64,000 bases of DNA, taken from positions 1-64,000 of the forward strand of contig NZ_NQMR01000005.1 of assembly GCF_002276045.1 (NCBI RefSeq). Direction: 5' to 3'. Of the stretch, positions 26,801 through 34,768 are shown in pieces. Origin of the DNA: Pseudoalteromonas sp. NBT06-2. Lineage in GTDB: Bacteria > Pseudomonadota > Gammaproteobacteria > Enterobacterales > Alteromonadaceae. Numbering within the stretch: position 1 is the stretch's first letter; every line of letters begins with the position of its first letter. Below the pieces are notes generated by a model. It saw only the letters and a list, made by a program, of their open reading frames with translations. It made no database searches and was not told where the DNA came from. A program made the translations under genes and the position numbers.

Positions 26801-28174
26801 TCATTTTCTGTTATCGTAAAAGATGATCTTCACAGTTCAACAGATCCCTCATATGCTGATGATGCATCAGACTCTGTATTTAAAAAAACAGGTGAGACTT
26901 TCACTGTTCAAATTCAAGCCTTAAATGCGGAAAATAACCTAACGCTTAATTATGATGACGATGATACCAGTATTAGCTTAGTGCCGAATATAACTTCTGA
27001 AGTGCAAGCGCCAGTTGGTGGAGAAGATGGTAGCTTAGCAATTGGAACCTATAAGTTTGTGGATGGCATATCTAAAGTTGGAGCAAATAGCTATTTTAAT
27101 GTGGCATGGGATCAAGTGGGTATTTTACAACTTGATGCTAGCTTAGATGCTGTAAATTACTTAAATTGGACAAGATCCGGTGAGCCAAGTACTAAAATTA
27201 CAGGAAGTGAAAATAATATTGGTAGGTTTGTTCCAGCAGCTTTTACTTTAGCGGTAGATCCAACACCAATGTTTAATCATAGTTGCGGTGCTACATTTAC
27301 TTATTTTGGTCAAAGTTTCACAGGCCAATACACAGTTAATGCTATTTCTGATACCTCAGATTTAAGCAGTATAGCAACAAATTATACGGGTGCTTTTGCA
27401 AAAGCAACTATGTCATTTAAAGTTGAAAATAATAATAATGATTTATATCGTTCACATAATGACTTTAAAGATACAAATAATGTACACCGATTGATTCCTC
27501 CAAATTCAGCAGGTAGTTGGCAAAACGGTATATTTACATCATCATCTTCTGGTTATGTGTTAAACCGTGATTCAAGTCCTGATGGGCCTTATGAAAATAT
27601 TAAGTTTGTTTTAATGATCGATGATGGAGAAAGCTCACTGCAAAATATAACTGATTTTTTGAATATGAATGAAAACCCAGATATGAATAATTTACATCCA
27701 AACAGTGCTTGTACTTCAGATAATTCATGTACTGGGGTTAAATTTAATGGTGTAAATCAATTTAGATATGGCCGTTTAGCATTATTAGATACCTATGGTT
27801 CTGAGTTTGACACTATTCAGGTACCTATGCGCACAGAGTATTTTGATGGTACAAATTTTATACTTAATATAGAAGACAGCTGTAGTGATTACAGTGCAAA
27901 CTTGGATCAAAAAACACCTTTGAGCCCAAGCCTAACTTTTGATATTAAAGGTACCGCTCCTTATAGGTTTTCTAATGGTACTTATGATGGTGTAGAAGGG
28001 GTATACGTAGACCCTTTAGGTTCACAAAAGAACTTTTTAATTGAGCACACTACCACTCCTATATGGTTACAGTTTGATTGGAAAGGAAACGGCTCACAGC
28101 TACACCCCCAAGGTGAAATTCAATTTGGCCGCTATCGCGGTAACGATCACGTCATATATTGGCGAGAGCAATAA
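23816..28174 (+). CDS. mshQ: MSHA locus giant protein MshQ with two LamG domains
   Basis: 1452-residue secreted protein, probably a tip or surface adhesin of the MSHA pilus. GTG start after AAAGGAG; signal peptide FIYISLLLVLCFFTPKAVS. N-terminal part (about 60-265) looks like a repetitive beta structure (LKQLKVESNSTVYMTPGDYYIENLEFKG-like rungs). Two LamG/concanavalin-like domains follow (about 282-500 and 512-742), each with TAEYRFDE/DMHFDE starts and a shared LILGQEQDSFGGGFD-EGL-DELIIF core. The C-terminal half (about 750-1452) is beta-rich with Cys pairs, typical of MshQ (DUF6701-like). It ends FGRYRGNDHVIYWREQ. Confidence 0.9.
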   Translation: MFKLTSFIYISLLLVLCFFTPKAVSLSCEETFIDGLTNSDNSGKIKFEGWSLLINNPDTVLATTLVQNNGSILTCNTANCSSQGSVVPKLSANFVNYTSNSNLTVNGTTQTITSNDLKNVTVKNSGILYMSSSFNTYYFKQLKVESNSTVYMTPGDYYIENLEFKGISSLNVLGSGTVRIFATRKAKFKEWSVINQGNVGDPSKLFVYYFAEGEDKVKVESHATISAYIYSENKVEIKSSGGRFYGAISAEGEIKIKEGATVTYISTALPNLDLNGLCGDTTPTAEYRFDETSWVSGATGEVIDSINGNNATAFSALPVPGKVCNAADLTASGTSDYIKLNEQILDNKTHFSISLWLKTAKAANQSLVSGANNSNFNELIMWFPSSQIFQPYLTEYQNGSFSITDISDDNWHHIVWTRNGTQNCLYRDKVLQNCTTHNASAIDIGALILGQEQDSFGGGFDSSQAVEGLIDELIIFDGAISSDEITDIYDNQNAGLGYDGSARACPVLQPVLDMHFDEVNYSGTNAILDSSENDYHGTATNVLPADGLLCNAADLSADSTTDYITMNASAMNGLSDFTAIVWGKSTSTQDSTIFSGLRDSSEQGSNEAVFYFDNNNHFWPTITASPFDTASQLGSTVTMNNDNWHQLVWTRRANTAQSCFYFDGVSQGCITHIDGDDNAALQIASLILGQEQDSFGGGFDIAQDWEGLLDELIIFNTVLSSSQINDIKTNVEAGNNWDGTARSCASEVDHYRIEHDGAGLTCEAESITIKACENASCTSLYGSSTTLDFKADGVIKSSPTFTGNTTVNLSQTTLGTLTLSTANETVSASNPLVCINSSGGTACDIAFTDTGLRFTESTGTNKVDLKDQISGAIITDPIYIQPVKTSPETGACQSVYTGVKPIEFQVDCVDPGTCNISSSMRLTLNDQAGENKTIAKSETASFTSVDLNFDTNGIASISNLKFTDAGKVKLNVRAPLQGSSDYMVGNSNEFIFRPNSFSVIVKDDLHSSTDPSYADDASDSVFKKTGETFTVQIQALNAENNLTLNYDDDDTSISLVPNITSEVQAPVGGEDGSLAIGTYKFVDGISKVGANSYFNVAWDQVGILQLDASLDAVNYLNWTRSGEPSTKITGSENNIGRFVPAAFTLAVDPTPMFNHSCGATFTYFGQSFTGQYTVNAISDTSDLSSIATNYTGAFAKATMSFKVENNNNDLYRSHNDFKDTNNVHRLIPPNSAGSWQNGIFTSSSSGYVLNRDSSPDGPYENIKFVLMIDDGESSLQNITDFLNMNENPDMNNLHPNSACTSDNSCTGVKFNGVNQFRYGRLALLDTYGSEFDTIQVPMRTEYFDGTNFILNIEDSCSDYSANLDQKTPLSPSLTFDIKGTAPYRFSNGTYDGVEGVYVDPLGSQKNFLIEHTTTPIWLQFDWKGNGSQLHPQGEIQFGRYRGNDHVIYWREQ
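25159..25954 (+). repeat. Internal duplication of the MshQ LamG module
   Basis: TAGGTCAAGAGCAAGATAGT plus GGCGGAGGATTTGA occurs at 25161-25197 and again at 25878-25913, about 717 bp apart, with aligned protein (LILGQEQDSFGGGFD). The flanking LamG sequences are related but diverged. So the module was duplicated and one segment stays near-identical, by constraint or gene conversion. Confidence 0.7.
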
Positions 28175-28227
28175 TTACTATTGCTCATTTTTGTTTGCCC
28201 AGCGAAGCTGAAATATTTATACTTTTC

Positions 28228-28295
28228 AGAACCTAGAACCTAGAACCTAGAACCTAGAACCTAGAACCTAGAACCTAGAACCTAGAACCTAGAAC
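28228..28295. repeat. 7-bp tandem repeat array (ACCTAGA, 9 full copies)
   Basis: Nine perfect copies of ACCTAGA (28231-28293), with partial units at both sides, fill the gap between the convergent ends of mshQ and the DMT transporter gene. Perfect identity implies recent slippage. No separate hairpin terminator is visible in this 123-bp gap. Confidence 0.9.
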
Positions 28296-28297
28296 TG

Positions 28298-29176
28298 TTA
28301 CTTAATCAACTTCTGCACCATCAATCCAGCAACGATAAATAATAACCCAACTAAAGTTGCTGGGTGAATTTCTTCTCCTAAAAACTGATTAATTAAAATC
28401 AGTGATATGAAAGGAGAGATAAAAATTAAATTGCTTACTTTTGCGGTATTCTCAGCTTTTTTCATGGCAATGAGCCATAAAACAAAAGTAATGCCCATTT
28501 CAAATAAACCCACATATAAAGCAGCTAATGTGCCTTTTAAGTTGGGCAGTATCCAAGCATTTTGCCAAGTAACGACTGCCGCAATTAAAGGTAAACCAAC
28601 ACAAAAACAAATAAATAAGCTTAAAATAGGTTTATCTTTGTTTTTGGTACTATAAATCCAGTATAATGCCCATAAAAGTGTACTGAGCAGTGCAAGGCCT
28701 ACGCCTAAAGGGTTTTGAAAGTTTAATTGGGCTAACTGTCCTTGGGTACTTATGATTAACACCCCTAGATAAGCAAAGCTTAATGCCGCGATATCAGTTT
28801 TTCTTAACTTTTGGCCAAGCATGGGTACTGCTAAAAAACTTAGAGCGATTGCCCAAGTGTAATTAAGTGCTTGCGCCTGTTGCGCAGGTAATAGATCGTA
28901 TGCTTTGAACAAAATTAAATAATATAAAAGTGGATTTAAACACCCTAACTTAAAATAGAGCGCTTTATTGCGCCTAAACGTAGGTGTAATTTCAGTGAGT
29001 TGTTTGTTTTTAGTTAAACATGCAAATAAAAATAACCAACTAAAAACAGCAGCATAAAAAACTAACTGTAAAGGTGATAAATGTTGTAAAGCAAGCTTAA
29101 AAGCAGTTGCAACTGTCGACCATAAAAAAACGGCTGCAAGCGCAAAGTAAATAGCGTGGCGCTGATTTTTAATCAT
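28298..29176 (-). CDS. EamA/DMT family transporter
   Basis: Ten-helix drug/metabolite transporter of 292 residues, two EamA repeats of five helices each (AIYFALAAVFLWSTVATAFKLAL at the start; LGVGLALLSTLLWALYWIYSTKN at the start of the second half). Ends with LINQFLGEEIHPATLVGLLFIVAGLMVQKLIK, the family's characteristic last helices. The substrate cannot be told from sequence. It stands alone between the MSHA locus and an OmpA-like gene, divergent from the latter. Confidence 0.9.
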   Translation of the reverse strand: MIKNQRHAIYFALAAVFLWSTVATAFKLALQHLSPLQLVFYAAVFSWLFLFACLTKNKQLTEITPTFRRNKALYFKLGCLNPLLYYLILFKAYDLLPAQQAQALNYTWAIALSFLAVPMLGQKLRKTDIAALSFAYLGVLIISTQGQLAQLNFQNPLGVGLALLSTLLWALYWIYSTKNKDKPILSLFICFCVGLPLIAAVVTWQNAWILPNLKGTLAALYVGLFEMGITFVLWLIAMKKAENTAKVSNLIFISPFISLILINQFLGEEIHPATLVGLLFIVAGLMVQKLIK

Positions 29177-29333
29177 ATGTAAAGTTCGATTTTTTTGATT
29201 ATATGTTGTGGCGCTTATTAGATTTTAGCTATTTGATGTTACGCCGAAATAAGGTCGGGTAAAGTATCACAAATAAGCTTAATTTAAGTCAATGATGTAT
29301 AATATTTTTTAATTAAATAGATAGGGAGTAAAT

Positions 29334-30410
29334 ATGAAATTTAACACAGTAGCATGTGGTATTACATTAGGCTTATTAGGATTAGCAAGCACTTCTGTAT
29401 TGGCAGAGCAAAAAGCTAAAGAAGGTGCATACTTAGGTTTGTTTGCTGATTACTATTGGGCTAACTGGAACAACATTGAAGACAAGCCAGAAGTAAGCTT
29501 AGGTGAATCTTTAGGTTTAGGTTTAGAGCTGGGTTACCGTTTCGATCAACAGTGGGCTACTCGTATTGAAGTGACTGCTCATGATTTTGGTATTAAAGGT
29601 ACAACTCAAGAAAAAAGTGCAACACGTTTTGGTATTGATGCGCTTTATCATCTTGATGATTCACCTTTTTATGGTTTTGCTGGTATTAAAAGAATGGATG
29701 TCTACCAAGGCTTCAATATGGCAAACTTAGGTGCAGGCGCAAGACATTATTTTAATGATGATTGGGCTGTTTCTGCTGAAGCAACTTGGTATGAAGGCTT
29801 AGATCGTGATTATACTGATTTTGCTTGGAAGCTAGGTATAAACTACTTTTTTGGTGAAACGGCTAAATCAACAACGATACCTGAAAAAAATGTAGCACCA
29901 ACTCAAGTTGCACAAACAGAATCTAAACCATTAGATAGTGATAATGATGGTGTATATGATGTAGCAGATAATTGTGCCAATTCAGCAACTGCATATGCAG
30001 TTGACCTTAAGGGGTGTACTGTAACGCAAGTTCATGAAGCGTCACTAGCGCTATTAGTCAACTTCCCACATGATAACTCAAGTGTGAATGCACAATATTT
30101 TAATGAAATTTCGAAAGTCGCTGATTTTTTAGCTAAGCATTCAAACAATACAGTAACACTTGAAGGTCATACTTCTGCTAGAGGTTCTGATGAGTATAAT
30201 CAAAAACTATCTGAACGCCGCGCTAAAGCAGTAAAAGCAGTTTTAGTGAATAAGCATAATATCGCAGCAGATAGAATTGAAGTGGTAGGTTTAGGTGAAA
30301 CTCAGTTACTAAATACTGCAAATACAGTGAAAGCTGATGCGCAAAACAGGCGTGTAGTTGCTGTTAAGTTTATGGAAACAGTGAATGTAAAGCGTGACAA
30401 CAAAATGTAA
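29334..30410 (+). CDS. OmpA-family outer-membrane porin
   Basis: 358 residues: signal peptide cut after VLA (ITLGLLGLASTSVLAEQKA), an eight-strand barrel (about 30-185), a thrombospondin-type-3 calcium-binding motif DSDNDGVYDVADNC (about 200-213), and a C-terminal OmpA peptidoglycan-binding domain (LEGHTSARGSDEYNQKLSERRAKAV, including the conserved Asp and Arg). Links outer membrane to cell wall. Preceded by AGGGAG and followed by a strong hairpin terminator. Confidence 0.93.
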   Translation: MKFNTVACGITLGLLGLASTSVLAEQKAKEGAYLGLFADYYWANWNNIEDKPEVSLGESLGLGLELGYRFDQQWATRIEVTAHDFGIKGTTQEKSATRFGIDALYHLDDSPFYGFAGIKRMDVYQGFNMANLGAGARHYFNDDWAVSAEATWYEGLDRDYTDFAWKLGINYFFGETAKSTTIPEKNVAPTQVAQTESKPLDSDNDGVYDVADNCANSATAYAVDLKGCTVTQVHEASLALLVNFPHDNSSVNAQYFNEISKVADFLAKHSNNTVTLEGHTSARGSDEYNQKLSERRAKAVKAVLVNKHNIAADRIEVVGLGETQLLNTANTVKADAQNRRVVAVKFMETVNVKRDNKM

Positions 30411-30450
30411 TGATTAAGCCTGCTTAATTATTTATTGCGTTGACGTAAAA

Positions 30451-30487
30451 TAAAGCACATATTGGGTAATATATGTGCTTTATTTTT
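30451..30487 (+). terminator. Terminator after the OmpA-like gene
   Basis: AAAGCACATAT pairs with ATATGTGCTTT (11-bp stem), followed by ATTTTT. It may also work in reverse for the small gene on the other strand. Confidence 0.8.
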
Positions 30488-30542
30488 GATGACGTTATAA
30501 AATATTTTAGAAAGAATGACTTGATAAGTTATTATCTTTTAG

Positions 30543-30734
30543 TTATTTACGAAAAAATAACGATATACCCGCCACAATTGAACCTACGACTAATAAAGTC
30601 ATTAATCCGCTAAATACTAAAGATAAAACCAATGCTGATCCTACAATAGCACCTGCCATTTTCAATTTTGTTGTGAACTTTCCAGGCTCTCTATCTACAA
30701 ATGTTCCTTCTGATGTCTGCGTAAATGTCGTCAT
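30543..30734 (-). CDS. 63-residue membrane protein of unknown function
   Basis: A short protein with a polar start (MTTFTQTSEGTFVDREPGKFTTK) and one long or two short hydrophobic helices (MAGAIVGSALVLSLVFSGLMTLLVVGSIVAGISLFF), ending FRK. A good AAGGAT ribosome site lies before the ATG on the minus strand. I recognise no named family. The conserved-looking polar head and clean ribosome site make it a likely real gene. Confidence 0.6.
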   Translation of the reverse strand: MTTFTQTSEGTFVDREPGKFTTKLKMAGAIVGSALVLSLVFSGLMTLLVVGSIVAGISLFFRK

Positions 30735-30886
30735 ATTAAGATCCTTATCTTAAAAAATACGATTAATGTTTGCTTGGTATGAATCATAGGGGATTTAAGT
30801 CTTGAATCGATGAATTTGTGTTGAACGGTAAAATTAGGTGATGTTTGGTTATTTTAAAGGATAAAACAGATAAGATTATTTAGTTA

Positions 30887-31154
30887 TATACCCAAGCCAC
30901 TTGATAATGCTTGTTTCAGAATTTATCAGGTGAGTTAGCACAAGGCACATCATTTTAGGAATGCTTATTGCCTTTCAAACTGATGTAACGTAGTGATTAC
31001 TTATCTGATAAATTCCCTACGGGCGGGTTTTAAATGGTCAACTACCGCGTTATTTATGCTGATAAGGGAATAACCCATTACCTGCAATAAATGTCTTGTA
31101 TTTGACCATTTAAACTCCCGCTGAAATCATGCATTTCCAAGTAGCTTGGGTATA
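30887..31154. repeat. MITE-like inverted-repeat element, copy 2
   Basis: A 268-bp unit with 24-bp terminal inverted repeats: TATACCCAAGCCACTTGATA(ATGC) at 30887-30910 and GCATTTCCAAGTAGCTTGGG(TATA) at 31131-31154, three mismatches. Internal complementary segments (AAATGGTCAA near 31032 and TTTGACCATTT near 31100) would make a long folded structure. No coding capacity. The gap 30735-31191 holds nothing else. Confidence 0.75.
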
Positions 31155-31191
31155 AATAACCTTATCTTGAATATTACTTTTGAACGTTAAC

Positions 31192-33942
31192 TTATGAAGT
31201 TGATTTACTCTTTATTGTTAAAAACCGTAATCTCGTAACAAAAGCCATAAAAATACATAATATATAGATACTACCCGAAGAACTTTGTTGAGGTTCCGGT
31301 TGAGTTGGTGGTTCTGGTGGCGTAATAGCGCCAATTACTTTAATTGTGAGGCTATCAGAGCTACTCGCACCTCTTTCATCTGTTACTGTAAGGGTAATAA
31401 CCGCTTCACCTGTCTCATCTGATGAAGTAAGTTTTGGTTGGATACTGGTTGGGTTGTCTATTGTGATCAGAGGACCCGAACCTTGAGACCATAAATATGA
31501 TAACTGGTCATTTTCAGCATCAGTTGCATTAGCTTCGGTGTTTGTAATTGATGCATTGGTAGAAAGTTCAATATTGTTACCTGCAAATACTGTGGGAGCT
31601 TGATTATTTTCGTCATCTAAAATGGTGACTTGGTACTTAGCTTGTTCGATTAAACTATTAATAGGGTTACTTAATTGAATTTCGAAAAACTCGTCATTTT
31701 CCGATAGTTGATCATCTGTAATATCTACAACGATTTGCTTATTGGCAGTGTCGCCGTCACCCCAAGTTAATGTGCCCGAAATGGCTGTGAAATCAGTATA
31801 TGAAGCTGAGCCTGCAACAACTTGATAATCAACACTTATACTACCAAAACTACCGGCGGTGCGAGCTATATCGATACTATAGTTTTGTTGGTTTTCAGCA
31901 ATGTTTTCTTTTTGAGCAATAAATGTAACATTACCATTGTGTTCACTCCCTTCTAAATTCACAGTGAGATATTGATGATCGCCTAGTGTGGCACCATTTT
32001 TTGGATCATATAATCGGATATAAAAAGATTGCTGTAATGGGGAGCTCAAGTTACTAGGAGAGATGGCAATATCAAATGACTTATCCCCTGATTCTTGTTC
32101 TGCCCACGATAAAATACCTTTGGTTGGTGTGTACTCGGTATTTTCTTCTGCGCTACCTGGAAGTGTTTCATAAGCTATGCTAGTACTTATCTCAGAGGCT
32201 TTATCTAAATTAACGTTAATTGTGAGAGATGAATCTCTGGGAGTTGCTATAGTTGAACTTGCAAAAGAAATACTACCTTGTTCATTATTAACACGAGTAT
32301 TGTCTTTTAATACATATAAACCACTGTTGATATCACTCAGTAATATTAAGCCTGAAGGTAAGTATGGGTAAACACCCCAAGCACCATTAAATGATTTATT
32401 ATCAGATGTTGGAAATGAATCAAAAAAACCAGCATCTTTTGGGTTGGTTGCATCGCTGATATCTAAGATGGTTAAACCTCTTTCATAATTAGACATGTAA
32501 TATCTATTGCCACGTACAAAGCCGTTATGATCAATTGCTTTTGTTGGACCTTTGTACATACCAGCTAAAACAGGTTGTTTTAAATCTGAAATATCAAATA
32601 CACGTACAGTGGTATTTAAGCCTCCTTGATACTCATCATATTCATCATGTGCGAAAATATAGCGCTTATCGTCACTGAACCAGCCTGAATGTACATATTG
32701 GTTTTCAATTGCTACGTCATCATAGCCGATAGAGCTCAGTTCAGTAACTTGGTTTGTGTTGGTTATATCCCAAAAACGTATCTCTGTTTCATTAAAATCA
32801 ACTAAAACATTACAAAATTCAGCTGTTGTTTGGCAGTCTCTATTTTTACGTTCATCATCAATTAAAAGAGAGGTTGCATCATGTGTATAATTAGCGCGAG
32901 AGTTGGTACTAGGGGTGAATAATCGACTGATGTTTTTAGGTTCTGTTAAAGAAAAACTTGTAAAAGCGCCTCCATAAGATTCTGTGCCTACAATTTGAAC
33001 CGTCGCAATCGCATTGGGAAGTTGTGTATTTAAGGTATAATCAACATTGTTGATATAGACATTATGAGCAGATGTTCCACTAAGGTTAGTGGCAGCTAAA
33101 CTGACTGAATTTGGTAAGTTGTTTAAATCAATTATTTTAATGCCGTCACTACTTTCAGATGTGACATAAGCATAAGCTTGGTATGAATGAGTTAATTTAT
33201 TAAAATATTGATATACTTTTATATCTCGCCAACTGGTATTTGAACCAGATATGAAACCCACTTCTTTAGGGTTTGTTGGTGTTTCTAAGCTATAAACTTT
33301 AACACCATTACTTACGCCCATAATTACATATTCGATATGAGTATTAAGATCTACATGTCCCCAAATATCATTACCACTTGTTCCGCTACTTAATGGTACA
33401 TGAGCGACTAAATCTACATTTTTGCATGGGAATTCACTCGCACTGCCTGCGATACATGCTACATCTTGTTGTTTTTGGCTTAATATCTGGTATTTTTTGA
33501 GCTTATTAGCAAGTGATTTTGAAATAACACCTGCCTTTATATCCGTTATTACTTTAAAACCGGCTTTATATAATTGGTCTGCCATTGAAACAGGTACACC
33601 TGTTAAAGTGGTTTGATTGACATCTGGGCTTTGTACTTGAAAATGATCAAATTTATTATAACCTCCGCTCACAGGTACAAGTTGGCTTTGTAGATAAAAA
33701 ATGTCTGATTCATCTTGAATATTATATTGTCCACTAGCAACTAAAACTTTATCGCCTTTACTGGCTTGTTGTACTGCATAATGTATGGTTTTACAGGGGC
33801 GAATGGGATTATCACATTTACCTGTATCTTTACCTGCGGAATCAACATATCTTGATTTGTCATGTTCAGCATGTGCTATTATTTGACCGCTGTATAGCGT
33901 CGTTAGTAATGCAATGCTATGTAATAAATATTTCTGGTACAT
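31192..33942 (-). CDS. Choice-of-anchor B family surface protein with Calx-beta domains
   Basis: 916 residues. Signal peptide (LLHSIALLTTLYSGQIIAHA). The N-terminal beta-helix-like stretch (RYVDSAGKDTGKCDNPIRPCKTIHYAVQQAS) is followed by the choice-of-anchor B region of LVIVD-type repeats (about 180-550; for example WGHVDLNTHIEYVIMG, VRVFDISDLKQPVLAGMYKG, LTILDISDATNPKDAGFF). Two Calx-beta-like domains (about 560-775) and a PKD/cadherin-like domain (about 785-885) follow. The C-terminus SSSGSIYILCIFMAFVTRLRF is a glycine/serine-led helix plus basic tail, resembling a GlyGly-CTERM-type sorting signal. It is divergent from the MbnP/MbnH pair, 73 bp apart, which suggests shared regulation. Substrate unknown. 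Confidence 0.85.
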   Translation of the reverse strand: MYQKYLLHSIALLTTLYSGQIIAHAEHDKSRYVDSAGKDTGKCDNPIRPCKTIHYAVQQASKGDKVLVASGQYNIQDESDIFYLQSQLVPVSGGYNKFDHFQVQSPDVNQTTLTGVPVSMADQLYKAGFKVITDIKAGVISKSLANKLKKYQILSQKQQDVACIAGSASEFPCKNVDLVAHVPLSSGTSGNDIWGHVDLNTHIEYVIMGVSNGVKVYSLETPTNPKEVGFISGSNTSWRDIKVYQYFNKLTHSYQAYAYVTSESSDGIKIIDLNNLPNSVSLAATNLSGTSAHNVYINNVDYTLNTQLPNAIATVQIVGTESYGGAFTSFSLTEPKNISRLFTPSTNSRANYTHDATSLLIDDERKNRDCQTTAEFCNVLVDFNETEIRFWDITNTNQVTELSSIGYDDVAIENQYVHSGWFSDDKRYIFAHDEYDEYQGGLNTTVRVFDISDLKQPVLAGMYKGPTKAIDHNGFVRGNRYYMSNYERGLTILDISDATNPKDAGFFDSFPTSDNKSFNGAWGVYPYLPSGLILLSDINSGLYVLKDNTRVNNEQGSISFASSTIATPRDSSLTINVNLDKASEISTSIAYETLPGSAEENTEYTPTKGILSWAEQESGDKSFDIAISPSNLSSPLQQSFYIRLYDPKNGATLGDHQYLTVNLEGSEHNGNVTFIAQKENIAENQQNYSIDIARTAGSFGSISVDYQVVAGSASYTDFTAISGTLTWGDGDTANKQIVVDITDDQLSENDEFFEIQLSNPINSLIEQAKYQVTILDDENNQAPTVFAGNNIELSTNASITNTEANATDAENDQLSYLWSQGSGPLITIDNPTSIQPKLTSSDETGEAVITLTVTDERGASSSDSLTIKVIGAITPPEPPTQPEPQQSSSGSIYILCIFMAFVTRLRFLTIKSKSTS

Positions 33943-34015
33943 AAAGATTACCTGTGTTTATAATTATTATTTTCTCAATTTATCACAGATTGAATAATAT
34001 TAAAAAGAGGTAATT

Positions 34016-34768
34016 TTGCATTTACGTAATATTATATTGGTAATCTTAGCATTAATTTTAATAACTGCTTGTAATAAAAAAACGCCGGTACCGCTTCAAT
34101 TCCAGCCAATGTTTAAAGGTAAAGAAATCACCTGTGATGATTCATTCTTAGTTATGGAAAATCAGTGGCAAATAAATGCATTAAGTTTTTATGTTTCTAA
34201 GTTTAAAATAGATCAACAAAGACTCCATGTTAATGGAGTCGATATGAATACTCATGTTTCTTTGTTGGGAGGTATGTGCCGACAAAGCATGAATTGGCTA
34301 ATTAATATAGAAAACGAAATAGCAGCAGGTAGAGACTTATCATTTGAATTAGCAGTACCTTTTGAGTTAAACCATAAAAATCCTTTAACGGCACAGTTTC
34401 CATTAAATCAGTCTGATATGTTTTGGACTTGGCAGCTTGGTCATAAATTTTTACGTTTAGATATCGTTAACCAAACATTAAAAGATGAGCATTGGTCTTT
34501 TCATTTAGGCTCAACAGGATGTGACTCCGCGTCTGTTATGCGGGCACCTAAAGAGTCTTGTAAACAACCAAATAGGTTTAGGTTTAGTATTGAAAATTTT
34601 AATCCGAATAAAGTCATTTATATCCATTTAGATAAATTATTTAGCCATTTACCTCTAGAGAAAAATAATAATTGTATGGGAAGTTTAAATTCACAAGCTT
34701 GCCAAGTTATATATTCAAATTTAGCTAATAATGATTTATTTAACCAAATAAAAGTGATTAAAAAATGA
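34016..34768 (+). CDS. MbnP-type copper-binding lipoprotein (metallo-mystery pair)
   Basis: 250 residues with lipobox LITAC (Cys19). Family hallmarks: FQPMFKGKEITC (Cys40), GGMC (Cys88), VPFELNHKNPLTAQFPLNQSDMFWTWQLGHKFLRLD, FHLGSTGCDSASVMRAP (Cys169) and ESCKQPNRFRF (Cys182), the four-Cys motif, plus two extra Cys (220, 229). In the characterised methanotroph protein a tryptophan is oxidised by the partner enzyme to build a copper site; the Trp pair in MFWTWQ is a candidate. The starting codon after AAAGAGG is TTG. Stop and partner start overlap (ATGA). Confidence 0.85.
   Translation: MHLRNIILVILALILITACNKKTPVPLQFQPMFKGKEITCDDSFLVMENQWQINALSFYVSKFKIDQQRLHVNGVDMNTHVSLLGGMCRQSMNWLINIENEIAAGRDLSFELAVPFELNHKNPLTAQFPLNQSDMFWTWQLGHKFLRLDIVNQTLKDEHWSFHLGSTGCDSASVMRAPKESCKQPNRFRFSIENFNPNKVIYIHLDKLFSHLPLEKNNNCMGSLNSQACQVIYSNLANNDLFNQIKVIKK

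Noticed and set aside
28228..28295. Possible CRISPR array
   Set aside because: Units are 7 bp and abut without spacers, so it is a simple tandem repeat.
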